Origin: Desulfomicrobium baculatum DSM 4028
GTDB taxonomy: Bacteria; Desulfobacterota; Desulfovibrionia; Desulfovibrionales; Desulfomicrobiaceae
Length of the DNA: 64,000 bases
Assembly: GCF_000023225.1 (NCBI RefSeq)
Contig: NC_013173.1
Span: 2,606,501-2,670,500, forward strand
Reading direction: 5' to 3'
Within the stretch, counting starts at the first letter, position 1; each line of letters starts with the position of its first letter. The position numbers were made by a program, and so were the translations under genes. Below are positions 33,223 to 41,856 of this stretch, in pieces. The notes below the pieces were generated by a model. It had not been told where the DNA came from. It did no database searches and saw only the letters and a program-made list of their open reading frames with translations.

Positions 33223-33615
33223 TCACTCTCTCCACGATGCGCGGTTAGTTGTTGTTCGCCGCATGCCTCTTTTGCGGACGTGGCCCCTGCCCCGACAGCC
33301 CGGCATGTCAAAAGTTTCATCCAGATCGCCACGTTCCCAGGCCGCAATGACCTGCTCCACATCCCCTGCCACGAAACCGACAACCTTTATCCCGCCGGCC
33401 GCGAGCGCTTCCTGCATGGGCCGCGAAATGGCCCCGCAGAGAAGCGTTCCGACGTCCAGGCGAAGCAGATCCTCGGCCCTGTGCAAAGGTTCGCCGCGCA
33501 GCAGGACATGTTCTTCCCGCTCGCGGTTCCCTTCTGCCAGCACAAGGATGCGCCCGCCGACGTCAAAGACCGGCGCGATACGACCCTGCCAGTGGTGCAA
33601 AGCGATGCGCGACAT
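33223..33615 (-). CDS. NifX-type protein of the ORP operon
   Basis: 130 residues. It starts MSRIALHHWQGRIAPVFDVGG, cut here by the IAPVFD motif of the family, then a Cys in TLLCGAISRPM and the tail MPGCRGRG followed by Arg/His. The C-terminal Cys and basic stretch are typical of the DVU2107-like members. It is the first gene of the operon behind a -24/-12 promoter and directly abuts the Mrp-type gene. It probably binds a metal-sulfur ligand. Confidence 0.8.
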   Translation of the reverse strand: MSRIALHHWQGRIAPVFDVGGRILVLAEGNREREEHVLLRGEPLHRAEDLLRLDVGTLLCGAISRPMQEALAAGGIKVVGFVAGDVEQVIAAWERGDLDETFDMPGCRGRGHVRKRGMRRTTTNRASWRE

Positions 33616-33640
33616 TCCAGCTCCTCTTTATCCGTTGCCA

Positions 33641-33656
33641 AGCATGAGCCGTGCCG
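33641..33656 (-). promoter_or_regulatory. Sigma-54 (-24/-12) promoter of the second ORP-like operon
   Basis: On the - strand CGGCACGGCTCATGCT matches TGGCACG-N4-TTGCT: GG and GC are 12 bp apart and only two weak positions differ. It lies 26 bp upstream of the NifX start codon. The gene just upstream on the same strand encodes a complete sigma-54 activator, as in D. vulgaris where the orp operons depend on sigma-54. Confidence 0.65.
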
Positions 33657-33756
33657 CCGGACAACCAGTCGCAAAGAAGAAGCAACAAGCTGATAATACT
33701 GAATTTACGCGCAAAGACTAAAAGAATGAGAGGAGCAGGAGCGCACCACAAGCAGA

Positions 33757-33786
33757 CAAAAGAGTAGCGTGCCGGCTACTCTTTTG
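33757..33786 (-). terminator. Terminator overlapping the end of the sigma-54 regulator gene
   Basis: A perfect 12-bp inverted repeat CAAAAGAGTAGC / GCTACTCTTTTG with a 6-nt loop. It covers the last codons and the stop of the regulator gene and would end its message before the sigma-54 promoter of the next operon. Confidence 0.75.
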
Positions 33787-35152
33787 CGGGAGATCGGCCG
33801 TCGCGTTCAGGCAGGGCCATGCCAAGACGCTTCATGCGCCGAAAAAGCGTGGTCTTATGGATGCCGAGCTCCCGCGCTGCGGCCAATCGATTGAAATCAT
33901 TATGTTCCAGGGCCGCGTGGATGGCCTGCCTGTCGAGCATGTCGTGCATGGTGCGGCCTGCGGCGAAATGTCCGCGCGGGGCAAGAAGTGTCAGTTCGTC
34001 CGGCAGATGGTCGATATCGATGCATCCTTCACCGCACAGCACGAAGGCCCGCTCGATGCTGTTCTCAAGCTCCCGGATGTTGCCCGGCCAATCATGGGCC
34101 ATGAGCAAAGACAGTGCCTCGGTGCTGATGCCCGTGACCGTGCGGCCCTGGATGCGATTGAGGCGACGGATGAACTGCTCAACCAAGAGGGGCAGGTCGT
34201 CCTTACGCTCGCGCAAGGGGGGCAGTTCCAGCCGGATGACATTGATGCGATAATAAAGGTCTTCGCGGAATTCACCAGCCCGAATCAGCTCCGTCAGGTT
34301 GCGGTTGGTGGCCACGATGACGCGGGCGTCGGTGGATTCGGTTCCGGAGGAGCCGAGCGGCTCGAAGGTCCGCTCCTGCAATACGCGCAAAAGGCGCACC
34401 TGCAGGGCCGGGCTGATCTCCCCGATCTCGTCCAGAAAAATTGTCCCGCCCCGGGCCTGGGCAAAGCGGCCGAGCCGGTCGCGGGTTGCCCCGGTGTAGG
34501 CCCCGGCCTTGACGCCGAAGAGTTCGGATTCAAGCAGGGTGTCGGGCAGGGCCGCGCAGTTGACGGCAATGAAAGGCCCGCCGGCGTGAGCGCTCAGGGA
34601 ATGGATGGTGCGGGCGAAGAGCTCCTTGCCGGTGCCGGTCTCTCCGGTCAGCAGGACTGTGCTCGGGCTGGCGGCGATGGCGGGCAGCATGGAGAAGAGC
34701 TTGTGCATGCGCGGGCTGCGGCTGAAGAGCTCGCCGACATGGTAGCGGCCTTCGAGCTCGCGCTTGAGCGCGTCGATTTCCGAAAGATCGCGGAATGTCT
34801 CGGCCCCGCCCATGACCTGGCCGCTCTCGTCGCGGAACACCGCCGTGGACACGCTGATGGGGATGCGGTCCCCCTGGGCCGTGATGATGTATCCGCAGGT
34901 GCCGATGCGGGGCTTGCCGCTCTGAAGCGTGCTCTGCAGGGGACAGTTGTCGCCGCACAGGCTGGAGCGGAAAACCTCGGAACACAGCCGCCCGATGGCC
35001 TCGGAGCGCGGCACCCCGGTGATCTCTTCGGCGGCCCGATTGAAGGACGTGATGCGCCACTGGGGATCGACGGTGAATACCCCATCGGAGATGCTCTCAA
35101 GAATGGCGTCCGTGGGCGTGCGTACGGTGGGGTTCTTTGTAGGCGAGGACAT
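33776..35152 (-). CDS. PAS-containing sigma-54-dependent activator linked to the ORP operon
   Basis: 458 residues. A PAS domain (about 14-125) carries C57, C66, C70 and C86. The AAA+ domain (about 145-375) has GETGTGKE, intact GAYTGAT at the GAFTGA position, FLDEIGEIS and arginine finger REDLYYR. A Fis-type helix-turn-helix ends it (NRLAAARELGIHKTTLFRRM). No receiver domain, so the PAS domain itself is the sensor. Position and architecture match the DVU2106-type regulator of D. vulgaris orp operons. Confidence 0.93.
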   Translation of the reverse strand: MSSPTKNPTVRTPTDAILESISDGVFTVDPQWRITSFNRAAEEITGVPRSEAIGRLCSEVFRSSLCGDNCPLQSTLQSGKPRIGTCGYIITAQGDRIPISVSTAVFRDESGQVMGGAETFRDLSEIDALKRELEGRYHVGELFSRSPRMHKLFSMLPAIAASPSTVLLTGETGTGKELFARTIHSLSAHAGGPFIAVNCAALPDTLLESELFGVKAGAYTGATRDRLGRFAQARGGTIFLDEIGEISPALQVRLLRVLQERTFEPLGSSGTESTDARVIVATNRNLTELIRAGEFREDLYYRINVIRLELPPLRERKDDLPLLVEQFIRRLNRIQGRTVTGISTEALSLLMAHDWPGNIRELENSIERAFVLCGEGCIDIDHLPDELTLLAPRGHFAAGRTMHDMLDRQAIHAALEHNDFNRLAAARELGIHKTTLFRRMKRLGMALPERDGRSPAKE

Positions 35153-35197
35153 GGCTTTTCTTGTCCCTCTCGGCCACCTCGGTCAAGAGTGCCGCCA

Positions 35198-35234
35198 ACA
35201 AAAAGGGGCGGAAGAGATGCACTCTCCCGCCCCC
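35198..35234 (-). terminator. Rho-independent terminator of the sahR-ahcY-metK operon
   Basis: On the - strand GGGGCGGGAGAG pairs with CTCTTCCGCCCC and runs into TTTTTGTT. It lies about 20 bp after the metK stop. Confidence 0.85.
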
Positions 35235-35255
35235 GCGCGACAAATCGGCAAAGGC

Positions 35256-36425
35256 CTAGATCTTGGCGGCGGTCTTCAGATCGGCGATGGCGTCGGTCAC
35301 TTCCCAGGGGAAGACGAAATCCTCGCGGCCGAAATGGCCGTAGCAGGCGCTTTTCCTGTAAATGGGCTGAATGAGGTTCAGACGCTTGATGATGTAATAG
35401 GGGCGCAGGTCGAAGACCTCCTTCACGGCCTTGGTCAGCACCTCGTCGGGCACCACTCCCGTGCCTCCGGTGGTGACCAGCACGGAGACCGGCTCGGCCA
35501 CGCCGATGGCGTAGGCGATCTGCACTTCGCAGGTCCCGGCCAGCCCGGCGGCGACCACGTTCTTGGCCACGTAGCGAGCCATGTAGGCACCGGAGCGGTC
35601 GACCTTGGACGGATCCTTGCCGGAGAAGGCGCCGCCGCCGTGGTTGCCCATGCCGCCGTAGGTGTCGTTGATGATCTTTCGCCCGGTCAGGCCGCAGTCG
35701 GCCAAGGGGCCGCCGGCCACGAAACGGCCGGTGGTATTGATGTAGATGCGCGTCTTCTCGTCCATCATGTCCGCAGGCATGACCTTGGCAATGACCTCGC
35801 GCTTGATGCCCTCGAAGATCTCCTCGTAGGTCACCTCGGGAGTGTGCTGGGAGGATACGACCACGTTGTCGATGCGCACGGGCTTGCCCTTGTGGTATTC
35901 AACGGAGACCTGGGTCTTTCCGTCCGGGCGCAGGAAACTCAGGATGCCGCTCTTGCGCACCTCGGCCAGCCTGCGGCTCAGGCCGTGAGCGTAGTAGATG
36001 GGCGCGGGCATGAGCGCGCTGGTCTCGGTGGTCGCGTAGCCGAACATCATGCCCTGGTCGCCCGCGCCCTGATCCTCGGGCTTGGCGCGGTCAACGCCCA
36101 TGGCTATGTCAGGGGACTGTTTATCGATGGAAGAGATCACGGCGCAGGTGTTGGCGTCAAAGCCCATATCGGAGCTGACATAACCGATCTCGCGTACGGT
36201 TGAGCGCACGATCTCGGGCAGGTCGGCGTAGGCCTCGGTGGTGATCTCACCGGCGATGACGGCCATGCCGGTGGTGACCAGGGTTTCGCAGGCCACGCGC
36301 GAGCGGGGGTCCTGGGCCAGAAGGCAATCGAGCACCGCGTCGGAAATCTGGTCGGCGATTTTGTCCGGGTGGCCTTCGGTCACGGATTCGGAAGTAAACA
36401 GATAGTGATCGGCATTGAGAATCAT
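35256..36425 (-). CDS. metK: S-adenosylmethionine synthetase
   Basis: 389 residues, normal family length. Motifs: [16 protein letters not shown] near the start, [12 protein letters not shown] (about 120), [18 protein letters not shown] and [16 protein letters not shown] with its phosphate-binding Lys residues. It makes SAM from methionine and ATP. It sits 30 bp after the adenosylhomocysteinase gene and probably shares its SahR-controlled promoter. AAGGAG precedes ATG. Confidence 0.97.
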   Translation of the reverse strand: MILNADHYLFTSESVTEGHPDKIADQISDAVLDCLLAQDPRSRVACETLVTTGMAVIAGEITTEAYADLPEIVRSTVREIGYVSSDMGFDANTCAVISSIDKQSPDIAMGVDRAKPEDQGAGDQGMMFGYATTETSALMPAPIYYAHGLSRRLAEVRKSGILSFLRPDGKTQVSVEYHKGKPVRIDNVVVSSQHTPEVTYEEIFEGIKREVIAKVMPADMMDEKTRIYINTTGRFVAGGPLADCGLTGRKIINDTYGGMGNHGGGAFSGKDPSKVDRSGAYMARYVAKNVVAAGLAGTCEVQIAYAIGVAEPVSVLVTTGGTGVVPDEVLTKAVKEVFDLRPYYIIKRLNLIQPIYRKSACYGHFGREDFVFPWEVTDAIADLKTAAKI

Positions 36426-36455
36426 GAAAAATCTCCTTCTTTGATAGGGAGGCTG

Positions 36456-37877
36456 TTAATAGCGATAATGATCGGACTTGTACGGACCTGTCACGGGTAC
36501 TCCGATATAATCGGCCTGTTCCGTGGACAGGGTCTCAAGCTCCACGCCCAGACGCGCCAGGTGCAGGCGGGCCACTTCCTCGTCCAGAATCTTGGGCAGA
36601 GTCATGACCTGGGGCTCGTAGGTGTTCTTGGCCAGATCGAGCTGGGCCAGAACCTGGTTGGTAAAGGAGTTGGACATGACGAAGCTGGGGTGCCCCGTGG
36701 CGCAGCCCAGGTTCACCAGACGCCCTTCGGCCAGGACGATGAGGCTCTTGCCGGAAGGCAGGATCCATTTGTCCACCTGCGGCTTGACGGTGATCTTGGT
36801 GCAGCCGGGGGTGTTCTCCAGGAAGCCCATGTCGATCTCGTTGTCGAAGTGGCCGATATTGCAGATGATGGCCTCGTCCTTCATGACCTGCATGTGTTCG
36901 GCGCGCACGACGTGGTAGTTGCCCGTGGCCGTGACGAAGATGTCCGCTTCCAGGCAGCCCTTGGCCATGGTCGTGACCTCGTAGCCTTCCATGGCCGCCT
37001 GCAGGGCGCAGATGGGGTCGACTTCGGTGATCAGCACGCGCGCGCCGAAGCCGCGCATGGACTGGGCGCAGCCCTTGCCCACGTCGCCGTAGCCGCAGAC
37101 CAGCACGACCTTGCCCGCGACCATGATGTCCGTGGCGCGCTTGATGCCGTCGGCCAGGGACTCGCGGCAGCCGTAAAGATTGTCGAACTTGGATTTGGTC
37201 ACGGAGTCGTTGACGTTGAAGGCCGGGAAGAGCAGTTCGCCGTTCTTGGCCATCTGGTAGAGGCGATGCACGCCGGTGGTGGTCTCCTCGGACACGCCAC
37301 GGATGCGGGCCGCGATCCTGGTCCACTTCTGGGGATCGGTCTTGGCGCTCAGGATCAGGCGATCGAGCACGCAGCGGAACTCTTTATTATCCGTGGTGCG
37401 GGCAAGAAGGGACTGGTCCTTCTCGACCTTCACGCCTTCGTGCACCAGCAGGGTGGCGTCTCCGCCGTCATCGACGATGAGGTCCGGTCCTGTTCCGTCG
37501 GGCCAGGTCAGAGCCATCTCCGTGCACCACCAGTAATCTTCCAGGGTCTCGCCCTTCCAGGCGAAGACCTTGGCCAGGCCCTCGGCCACCACTGCGGCCG
37601 CGGCATGATCCTGGGTCGAAAAAATGTTGCAGGAGGCCCAGCGCACGTCAGCGCCAAGGGCATGCAGGGTCTTGATGAGCATGGCCGTCTGGATGGTCAT
37701 GTGCAGGCTGCCGGTCACGCGCAGGCCTTGAAGCGGCTTGTCGCTGCCGTACTTGTCGATGAGCGCCATCAGCCCCGGCATCTCGCGCTCGGACAGCTGC
37801 ATTTCCTTGGAGCCCCAGTCAGCCAGACTCATGTCGGCGACCTTGTTATCAAGCTTTGGGTCAATGGGTAATGTCAT
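36456..37877 (-). CDS. ahcY: Adenosylhomocysteinase
   Basis: 473 residues. NAD-binding motif [18 protein letters not shown] (about 270), substrate-side residues in [21 protein letters not shown], and the C-terminal KSDHYRY with its conserved Lys-Tyr. Splits S-adenosylhomocysteine into adenosine and homocysteine, clearing the product of methylation. GGAAAGGAG precedes ATG. It lies 40 bp after sahR; that gap is too short to hold a SAH riboswitch. Confidence 0.97.
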   Translation of the reverse strand: MTLPIDPKLDNKVADMSLADWGSKEMQLSEREMPGLMALIDKYGSDKPLQGLRVTGSLHMTIQTAMLIKTLHALGADVRWASCNIFSTQDHAAAAVVAEGLAKVFAWKGETLEDYWWCTEMALTWPDGTGPDLIVDDGGDATLLVHEGVKVEKDQSLLARTTDNKEFRCVLDRLILSAKTDPQKWTRIAARIRGVSEETTTGVHRLYQMAKNGELLFPAFNVNDSVTKSKFDNLYGCRESLADGIKRATDIMVAGKVVLVCGYGDVGKGCAQSMRGFGARVLITEVDPICALQAAMEGYEVTTMAKGCLEADIFVTATGNYHVVRAEHMQVMKDEAIICNIGHFDNEIDMGFLENTPGCTKITVKPQVDKWILPSGKSLIVLAEGRLVNLGCATGHPSFVMSNSFTNQVLAQLDLAKNTYEPQVMTLPKILDEEVARLHLARLGVELETLSTEQADYIGVPVTGPYKSDHYRY

Positions 37878-37917
37878 GATTTCTCCTTTCCTTGAATGTG
37901 GCCGTGGCCACCTGATG

Positions 37918-38853
37918 TTACATTGAAAATTCTTCGCGGCGGGCGGTGACGACCATGAGCGTCAGCCCCAGGTTGACGGGATGGCGCTCGCAGGCCAGCT
38001 CCTGAAAACCGGCCTTTTCCAGCCACAACTGGAGGTCGTTCTGGGAAAACCCGAGCCAGCGGTCGCCATAGCGTGTGCGCAGGGTCTCGTTGTCGTGCAG
38101 CAGAAAATCCACCAGCACGGCCTGGCCACCGGGCCGGACCACCCGGCCCATCTCGGCGATGCCGTCCTGGGGCGCGGCCAGATGATGCAGCACCAGCGAC
38201 ATGATGGCCGCGTCCGCCTCCCCGTCGCGCAGGGGCAGGTGCTCAAGATCGCCGATGCGCAAGCTGACCTCGAGCCCCTCGGGCAGGAGCTTGGCCGCCG
38301 CGTCAAGCATGCGCGCAGAGTTGTCCACGCCGATGACACAATCTGCCGCGCCGGCCAGATGCCCGAGCAGAAGTCCCGGTCCGCAGCCCAGGTCGACCAC
38401 GGTGCCCTTCTCCATCTCAGAGGCGGCAAGACGCTTCATGATGGCCGGCCCCAGCGCAAAATCACCCAGCATTTCGCGGCTCAGGCGGTTCCAGTCCGAA
38501 GCGATGCCATCAAAAAAGCGGGTCGTTGAAAGCCTGCGATCGTTCAGGACCTGCGCGGCTCGGTCCAGATCCTGCTGATGCTCGGGCAAGCCCTTGAGCC
38601 CTTCCAGCACCGCCGCAAGGAGCGCCCTGGAACCGTTGGCCGCGGAAGACGAATAGAAGGCCCACAAGCCATGGCGCTGACAAACCACCAGCCCGGCGTC
38701 CATGAGAATCTTGAGATGCCTCGAAATGCGCGACTGGCCCATGTCCAGAACCTGCACGATCTCGCCCACGTTGAGTTCGTGCGCGGCCAGCACGCCGATC
38801 AGGCGAAGCCTGGTTTCATCGGCCAGGGCCTTGGTCTGGGTCAGTAGTTTCAT
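37918..38853 (-). CDS. sahR: SahR-type ArsR regulator fused to a SAM-dependent methyltransferase domain
   Basis: 311 residues. Residues 1-95 are an ArsR-type winged helix ([34 protein letters not shown]). Residues 110-300 are a class-I methyltransferase domain with the SAM motif [17 protein letters not shown]. In Desulfovibrio such a protein (SahR) responds to S-adenosylhomocysteine and controls methionine-cycle genes. Here it heads the ahcY-metK operon behind a palindrome, so feedback control by SAH is well supported. No good Shine-Dalgarno is visible before ATG. Confidence 0.9.
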   Translation of the reverse strand: MKLLTQTKALADETRLRLIGVLAAHELNVGEIVQVLDMGQSRISRHLKILMDAGLVVCQRHGLWAFYSSSAANGSRALLAAVLEGLKGLPEHQQDLDRAAQVLNDRRLSTTRFFDGIASDWNRLSREMLGDFALGPAIMKRLAASEMEKGTVVDLGCGPGLLLGHLAGAADCVIGVDNSARMLDAAAKLLPEGLEVSLRIGDLEHLPLRDGEADAAIMSLVLHHLAAPQDGIAEMGRVVRPGGQAVLVDFLLHDNETLRTRYGDRWLGFSQNDLQLWLEKAGFQELACERHPVNLGLTLMVVTARREEFSM

Positions 38854-38877
38854 GAATGACGCTTGTGGTTATTTTTA

Positions 38878-38899
38878 TATATCAAGATATCCTGATATA
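38878..38899. promoter_or_regulatory. Probable SahR operator
   Basis: TATATCA-AGATATCC-TGATATA is an imperfect 22-bp palindrome (7-bp arms) 24 bp upstream of the sahR start codon. An ATATAAAAAT run next to it can serve as a -10. Position and symmetry fit an ArsR-family operator for autoregulation of sahR-ahcY-metK. Confidence 0.65.
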
Positions 38900-38976
38900 G
38901 GCTCGCCTACATGCCCCCATCTTAAAGGTCAAGAACCAGTCTTGCCGGGCGCAGGCAAGATGGTTAGGCAGGTCAC

Positions 38977-39504
38977 ATGCACAAACGCGAAAAGAAAGTA
39001 CGCTCCGCGTCCGAGGCGCTCGGCATGGTCCTCGGTACGCCCGAGGCCGCGCTGGAGCTGGCCATAGCACGGTTGTGGCGGCACTGGCCCGAAATCCTCG
39101 GGCCTGAGATCGCCGAAATGATCCGTCCCCTGGGGCACCGGAAGACCACCATGCTGCTTGGGGCGACCAACTCCATGGTCATGCAGGAATTTTCCTACTT
39201 TGCGCAAAACATCCTGGACAAGGCCAACAGTTTTCTGGGCAACGCCTATTTTCAAAAAGTGCAGATCGAGCTCATGGCCGGCCGCCCCGCCCTGGACACG
39301 TCTCTGCTGCCAAAATTCCCGCCCCGGCCCGCGGCACCGAAACCAGACATCCTCGGCAACCTTCTCCCCTGCATGGATCCCTCCTCGCCGGTAACGTCCT
39401 GCTACCGGGCCTACGTCAGGCATTTCCGCCCGGAGCTCGATATCCCGGAGCTCGACATCCCAAAACTCGATATCCCCAAACCCGATATCAAAGGAAACGA
39501 ATGA
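38977..39504 (+). CDS. DciA/DUF721-like protein with a repetitive C-terminus
   Basis: 175 residues. The first 110 match the DUF721 fold: LARLW-like helix (LELAIARLWRHWPEILG), HRKTTMLLGATNSMVMQEF and a helix ending in NSFLG. DciA proteins help load the replicative helicase DnaB. The tail (residues 150-172) consists of four tandem pentads ELDIP/ELDIP/KLDIP/KPDIK encoded by 15-bp DNA repeats. It starts at the ATG after a weak upstream site and overlaps the next gene by 4 bp. Confidence 0.7.
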   Translation: MHKREKKVRSASEALGMVLGTPEAALELAIARLWRHWPEILGPEIAEMIRPLGHRKTTMLLGATNSMVMQEFSYFAQNILDKANSFLGNAYFQKVQIELMAGRPALDTSLLPKFPPRPAAPKPDILGNLLPCMDPSSPVTSCYRAYVRHFRPELDIPELDIPKLDIPKPDIKGNE

Positions 39505-40136
39505 GCAAGCACGCCCTCTTTCTTATCGCCCTTTTTCTGCTGTTCACCTCCGCGTCAGCCCGGGCCGACACGGACGCGATCCTGCGCGACTACATCCCGA
39601 GCGGGACAATCACGCGCTTCGAGGAGCCGGTGCTGTTCTGGATCGGAGGCAAGGATCGCCTTGAAGGACAGTATTATATAGATACGGTCGTAAACGAAAT
39701 GCGCCGCATCATCCCCCATCTGTCCTTCAAGCAGGTTTCCTCCATGAACAAGGCCAATGTGCGATTCTACCTGACCGACTCCAGGGAAGAGTGGCAGGAG
39801 GCGGTGACCAAAAGCTCCCAGGGCATGGCAGGCTGGCAGGAGGTTGGTGACCGCATCCGGGGCTTCACCCTGCTGGCCTCAAATGGCGGGATCATCAAAA
39901 AGGCCGACATCGTCCTGCATCTGAACTTTCAGACCTCGGGCGGACAAAAACTCTGGATTGTCCGCCACGAACTCATGCACGCCCTGGGCATCATGACCCA
40001 CCCCAAGGCAACCCTGAGCACGGTTCTCAACTCAAAGCAGGCCCAGGAAGAAAAGAACAGCATCTTTTCGGACGCCGACATCCTCGTGCTCAAGACCATA
40101 TACAGCCCCGATCTCTTGCCCGGAGCCACGTGGTGA
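39501..40136 (+). CDS. Secreted DUF2927-like putative zinc metalloprotease
   Basis: 211 residues with a signal peptide (MSKHALFLIALFLLFTSASA, cut near ARA-DT). The zinc motif HELMHALGIMTH (residues about 156-167) is a full HExxHxxGxxxH, as in metzincin-like proteins. DUF2927-type proteins are known only by sequence, so no substrate is offered. Translation is probably coupled to the DciA-like gene through the 4-bp overlap. The tRNA promoter follows. Confidence 0.8.
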   Translation: MSKHALFLIALFLLFTSASARADTDAILRDYIPSGTITRFEEPVLFWIGGKDRLEGQYYIDTVVNEMRRIIPHLSFKQVSSMNKANVRFYLTDSREEWQEAVTKSSQGMAGWQEVGDRIRGFTLLASNGGIIKKADIVLHLNFQTSGGQKLWIVRHELMHALGIMTHPKATLSTVLNSKQAQEEKNSIFSDADILVLKTIYSPDLLPGATW

Positions 40137-40155
40137 GAGATGCCACTTTGCGATC

Positions 40156-40184
40156 TTGACAGCCAATAACTCTTTCCCTAATGA
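40156..40184 (+). promoter_or_regulatory. Sigma-70 promoter of the tRNA pair
   Basis: TTGACA (40156-40161), 17-bp spacer, TAATGA (40179-40184). The expected start is about 6 bp before tRNA-Gln. The perfect -35 and ideal spacing make this a strong match. Confidence 0.75.
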
Positions 40185-40197
40185 GACTTTTCGCTGC

Positions 40198-40271
40198 TGG
40201 GTGATCGTTCAACGGTAGGACAGCGGACTCTGACTCCGTCAATCTTAGTTCGAATCTAAGTCACCCAGCCA
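40198..40271 (+). tRNA. tRNA-Gln (CTG anticodon)
   Basis: Acceptor arms TGGGTGA and TCACCCA pair, then G and encoded CCA. The anticodon loop is CTCTGAC with anticodon CTG. The T loop is GTTCGAATC. The complete cloverleaf is 74 nt long including CCA. Confidence 0.95.
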
Positions 40272-40277
40272 CCATGC

Positions 40278-40355
40278 GTCCCCATCGTCTAGCTCGGTCC
40301 AGGACACCGGCCTTTCACGCCGATAACAGGGGTTCAAATCCCCTTGGGGACGCCA
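40278..40355 (+). tRNA. tRNA-Glu (TTC anticodon)
   Basis: Acceptor arms GTCCCCA and TGGGGAC pair, then G and encoded CCA. The anticodon loop is CTTTCAC with anticodon TTC. The T loop is GTTCAAATC. The gap to tRNA-Gln is 6 nt, so both come from one precursor. A piece of this tRNA recurs at 41670-41700. Confidence 0.95.
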
Positions 40356-40377
40356 CTTTCGACCATAACGGGATTCA

Positions 40378-40407
40378 TCCCGCCCCCCCGGAGGTTCCGG
40401 GAAACAA
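40378..40407. repeat. Direct repeat copy 1 (30 bp)
   Basis: The sequence TCCCGCCCCCCCGGAGGTTC and the next 10 bases match 45148-45176 except for one missing C and two substitutions. This copy lies 22 bp after tRNA-Glu and partly overlaps the terminator region. Confidence 0.55.
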
Positions 40408-40415
40408 CACCTTAG

Positions 40416-40447
40416 GCCCCGAGCGAACGTTCGGGGCTTTTTCTTTT
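40416..40447 (+). terminator. Terminator of the tRNA operon
   Basis: GCCCCGA and TCGGGGC pair around an 8-nt loop that itself contains CGAACGTTCG symmetry; TTTTTCTTTT follows. Confidence 0.88.
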
Positions 40448-40477
40448 CATCGATTGAAATTGCGTAATCATGGATTT

Positions 40478-41527
40478 TCAGCCGATCCTATACCACACCC
40501 CTCTGCCCTGACCCTGCATGGTCAAATGCCTTATTTCCACCAGCTTGCGAAAATGATCTTTCAAGGTGTTCCGGCTGGCCCCGGTCAGGATGACCATTTC
40601 TTTCAGCGTTACCCGGCCATGTTCACGGGCGTGCTCCAGAATGCGCAGGGAAAGTTCCGGCAATGCGGCCAGCACGAGATGCTCTCTCTCTACCTTCTTT
40701 TCAAGCCGTTTCATCTGTTGATGCAGAGCGCGTAGAAAAAACAACAGCCAGGGCTTCCAGTCAGGGGCATCGGTGCGAATGGTCGCCTGTGTCTGACGCA
40801 GAGCGAGGTAGTAGCCTTCTTTACTGTTCTCGATGACGCTTTCAAGCGAACTGTACGGCGCGTAGGCATAGCCAGAGCGCAGCAGCAGGAGCGAGGTCAG
40901 GATGCGGGACAAACGGCCGTTGCCGTCTTGAAAGGGATGGATCGCGAGGAACGTCACTGTAAAGATCCCCATGACCAGCAGAGGATGCAGGCTTCGAGTT
41001 TCCAGCGCGGCGTTTGTCCACTCGACCAACTCACGCATGAGGCGGGGCGTATCAAAGGGAGCGGCGGTTTCAAAGACGATGCCTATTTGTTGCCCATTCT
41101 CATCAAAGGCGGCGACGTTGTTCGGGGAGGATTTGTAATTGCCTCGGTGGCGTTCGTCTTTATCACTGTGGCGCAGCACGTCCCGATGAAGCTGACGGAT
41201 ATGATTTTCCGTCAGGGGAATGTATTCCCAGGACTGGAAAATTTGCTCCATGGTTTGCGCATATCCGGCCACTTCCTGTTCGTCGCGCGTGGCAAAGGAG
41301 CGGATGGAAAGATTTGCCAGCAACCTCTCCACCTCGCTGTCGGAGAGCCTACTGCCCTCGATGCGGGTGGAAGAGCCGATGCTTTCAATGGACGCAATCC
41401 GTCGCAAGGCGGAAAGCCGCTCCGGGGCCAGCGTACCCAGAGCTTTCCACGCGCCTTTAAATTCGTCGATTTCTGCAACAAGACCAAGGAGTTCCGGCGT
41501 AATATCAAGGGTATCGATGATAAGCAT
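40478..41527 (-). CDS. Fic-domain protein with N-terminal inhibitory helix and C-terminal winged helix
   Basis: 349 residues. The catalytic Fic motif HPFQDGNGRLSR (about 196-207) is complete. The N-terminal inhibition motif SSTRIEG (residues about 52-58, S/T-x3-E-G/N) places it in class II, which is self-inhibited by that Glu. The C-terminal part (GRVTLKEMVILTGASRNTLK) is a winged helix. Such proteins transfer AMP or another phospho-group to target proteins, and many sit alone in accessory DNA. It lies just beyond a tRNA-Glu gene; a tRNA-Glu fragment lies 140 bp upstream of its start, suggesting acquisition. Confidence 0.93.
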   Translation of the reverse strand: MLIIDTLDITPELLGLVAEIDEFKGAWKALGTLAPERLSALRRIASIESIGSSTRIEGSRLSDSEVERLLANLSIRSFATRDEQEVAGYAQTMEQIFQSWEYIPLTENHIRQLHRDVLRHSDKDERHRGNYKSSPNNVAAFDENGQQIGIVFETAAPFDTPRLMRELVEWTNAALETRSLHPLLVMGIFTVTFLAIHPFQDGNGRLSRILTSLLLLRSGYAYAPYSSLESVIENSKEGYYLALRQTQATIRTDAPDWKPWLLFFLRALHQQMKRLEKKVEREHLVLAALPELSLRILEHAREHGRVTLKEMVILTGASRNTLKDHFRKLVEIRHLTMQGQGRGVWYRIG

Positions 41528-41669
41528 ACCCGTTTATACATCCAAAACCATCCATTTTGTCAAGCCGCAAATACATCCGTTTTCACCCGATTTCTGTTTT
41601 CCGGAAGAAAATCATCACATCATCAAATCCTAACCGCATCGCACCCTTTGTGCTTCAGGCGGGACATTC
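41528..41669. other. Intergenic, upstream of the Fic gene
   Basis: Somewhat AT-rich stretch without a convincing frame, presumably holding the Fic promoter on the - strand. Confidence 0.4.
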
Positions 41670-41700
41670 GGACTTTTCACGCCGATAAGAGTGATTCGGT
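41670..41700 (+). pseudogene. tRNA-Glu fragment (possible attachment-site remnant)
   Basis: TTTCACGCCGATAA (41675-41688) repeats exactly the anticodon loop and stem of tRNA-Glu (40313-40326), and similarity continues through xAGxGxTTC. The T arm no longer pairs and no acceptor stem is present. Confidence 0.5.
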
Positions 41701-41856
41701 TCATCGACGCCTGATATGGAATTCATGAAGCATGCTCCGAATTGGGGTCGCGGTCAGGTAGGCCATCGTGATGAAGTCGACCTGCTTTCATGCACGCTGG
41801 ATGCTTGGCCTGGCATCGGGGAAACTGTCCGGCGCCAGGCAAGTGCGCCCGCTTCC
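41701..41856. other. Intergenic, no gene recognised
   Basis: About 155 bp between the tRNA fragment and the end of the hybrid kinase gene. Short frames exist on both strands but none has a ribosome-binding site or family-like sequence. Confidence 0.4.

Noticed and set aside
33857-36203. Two long + strand frames across the sigma-54 regulator and metK
   Set aside because: Both are complements of GC-rich genes on the other strand and show no family sequence.
36426-37917. SAM or SAH riboswitch before metK or ahcY
   Set aside because: The gaps are only 30 and 40 bp, and control by SahR at a palindrome upstream of the operon explains regulation.
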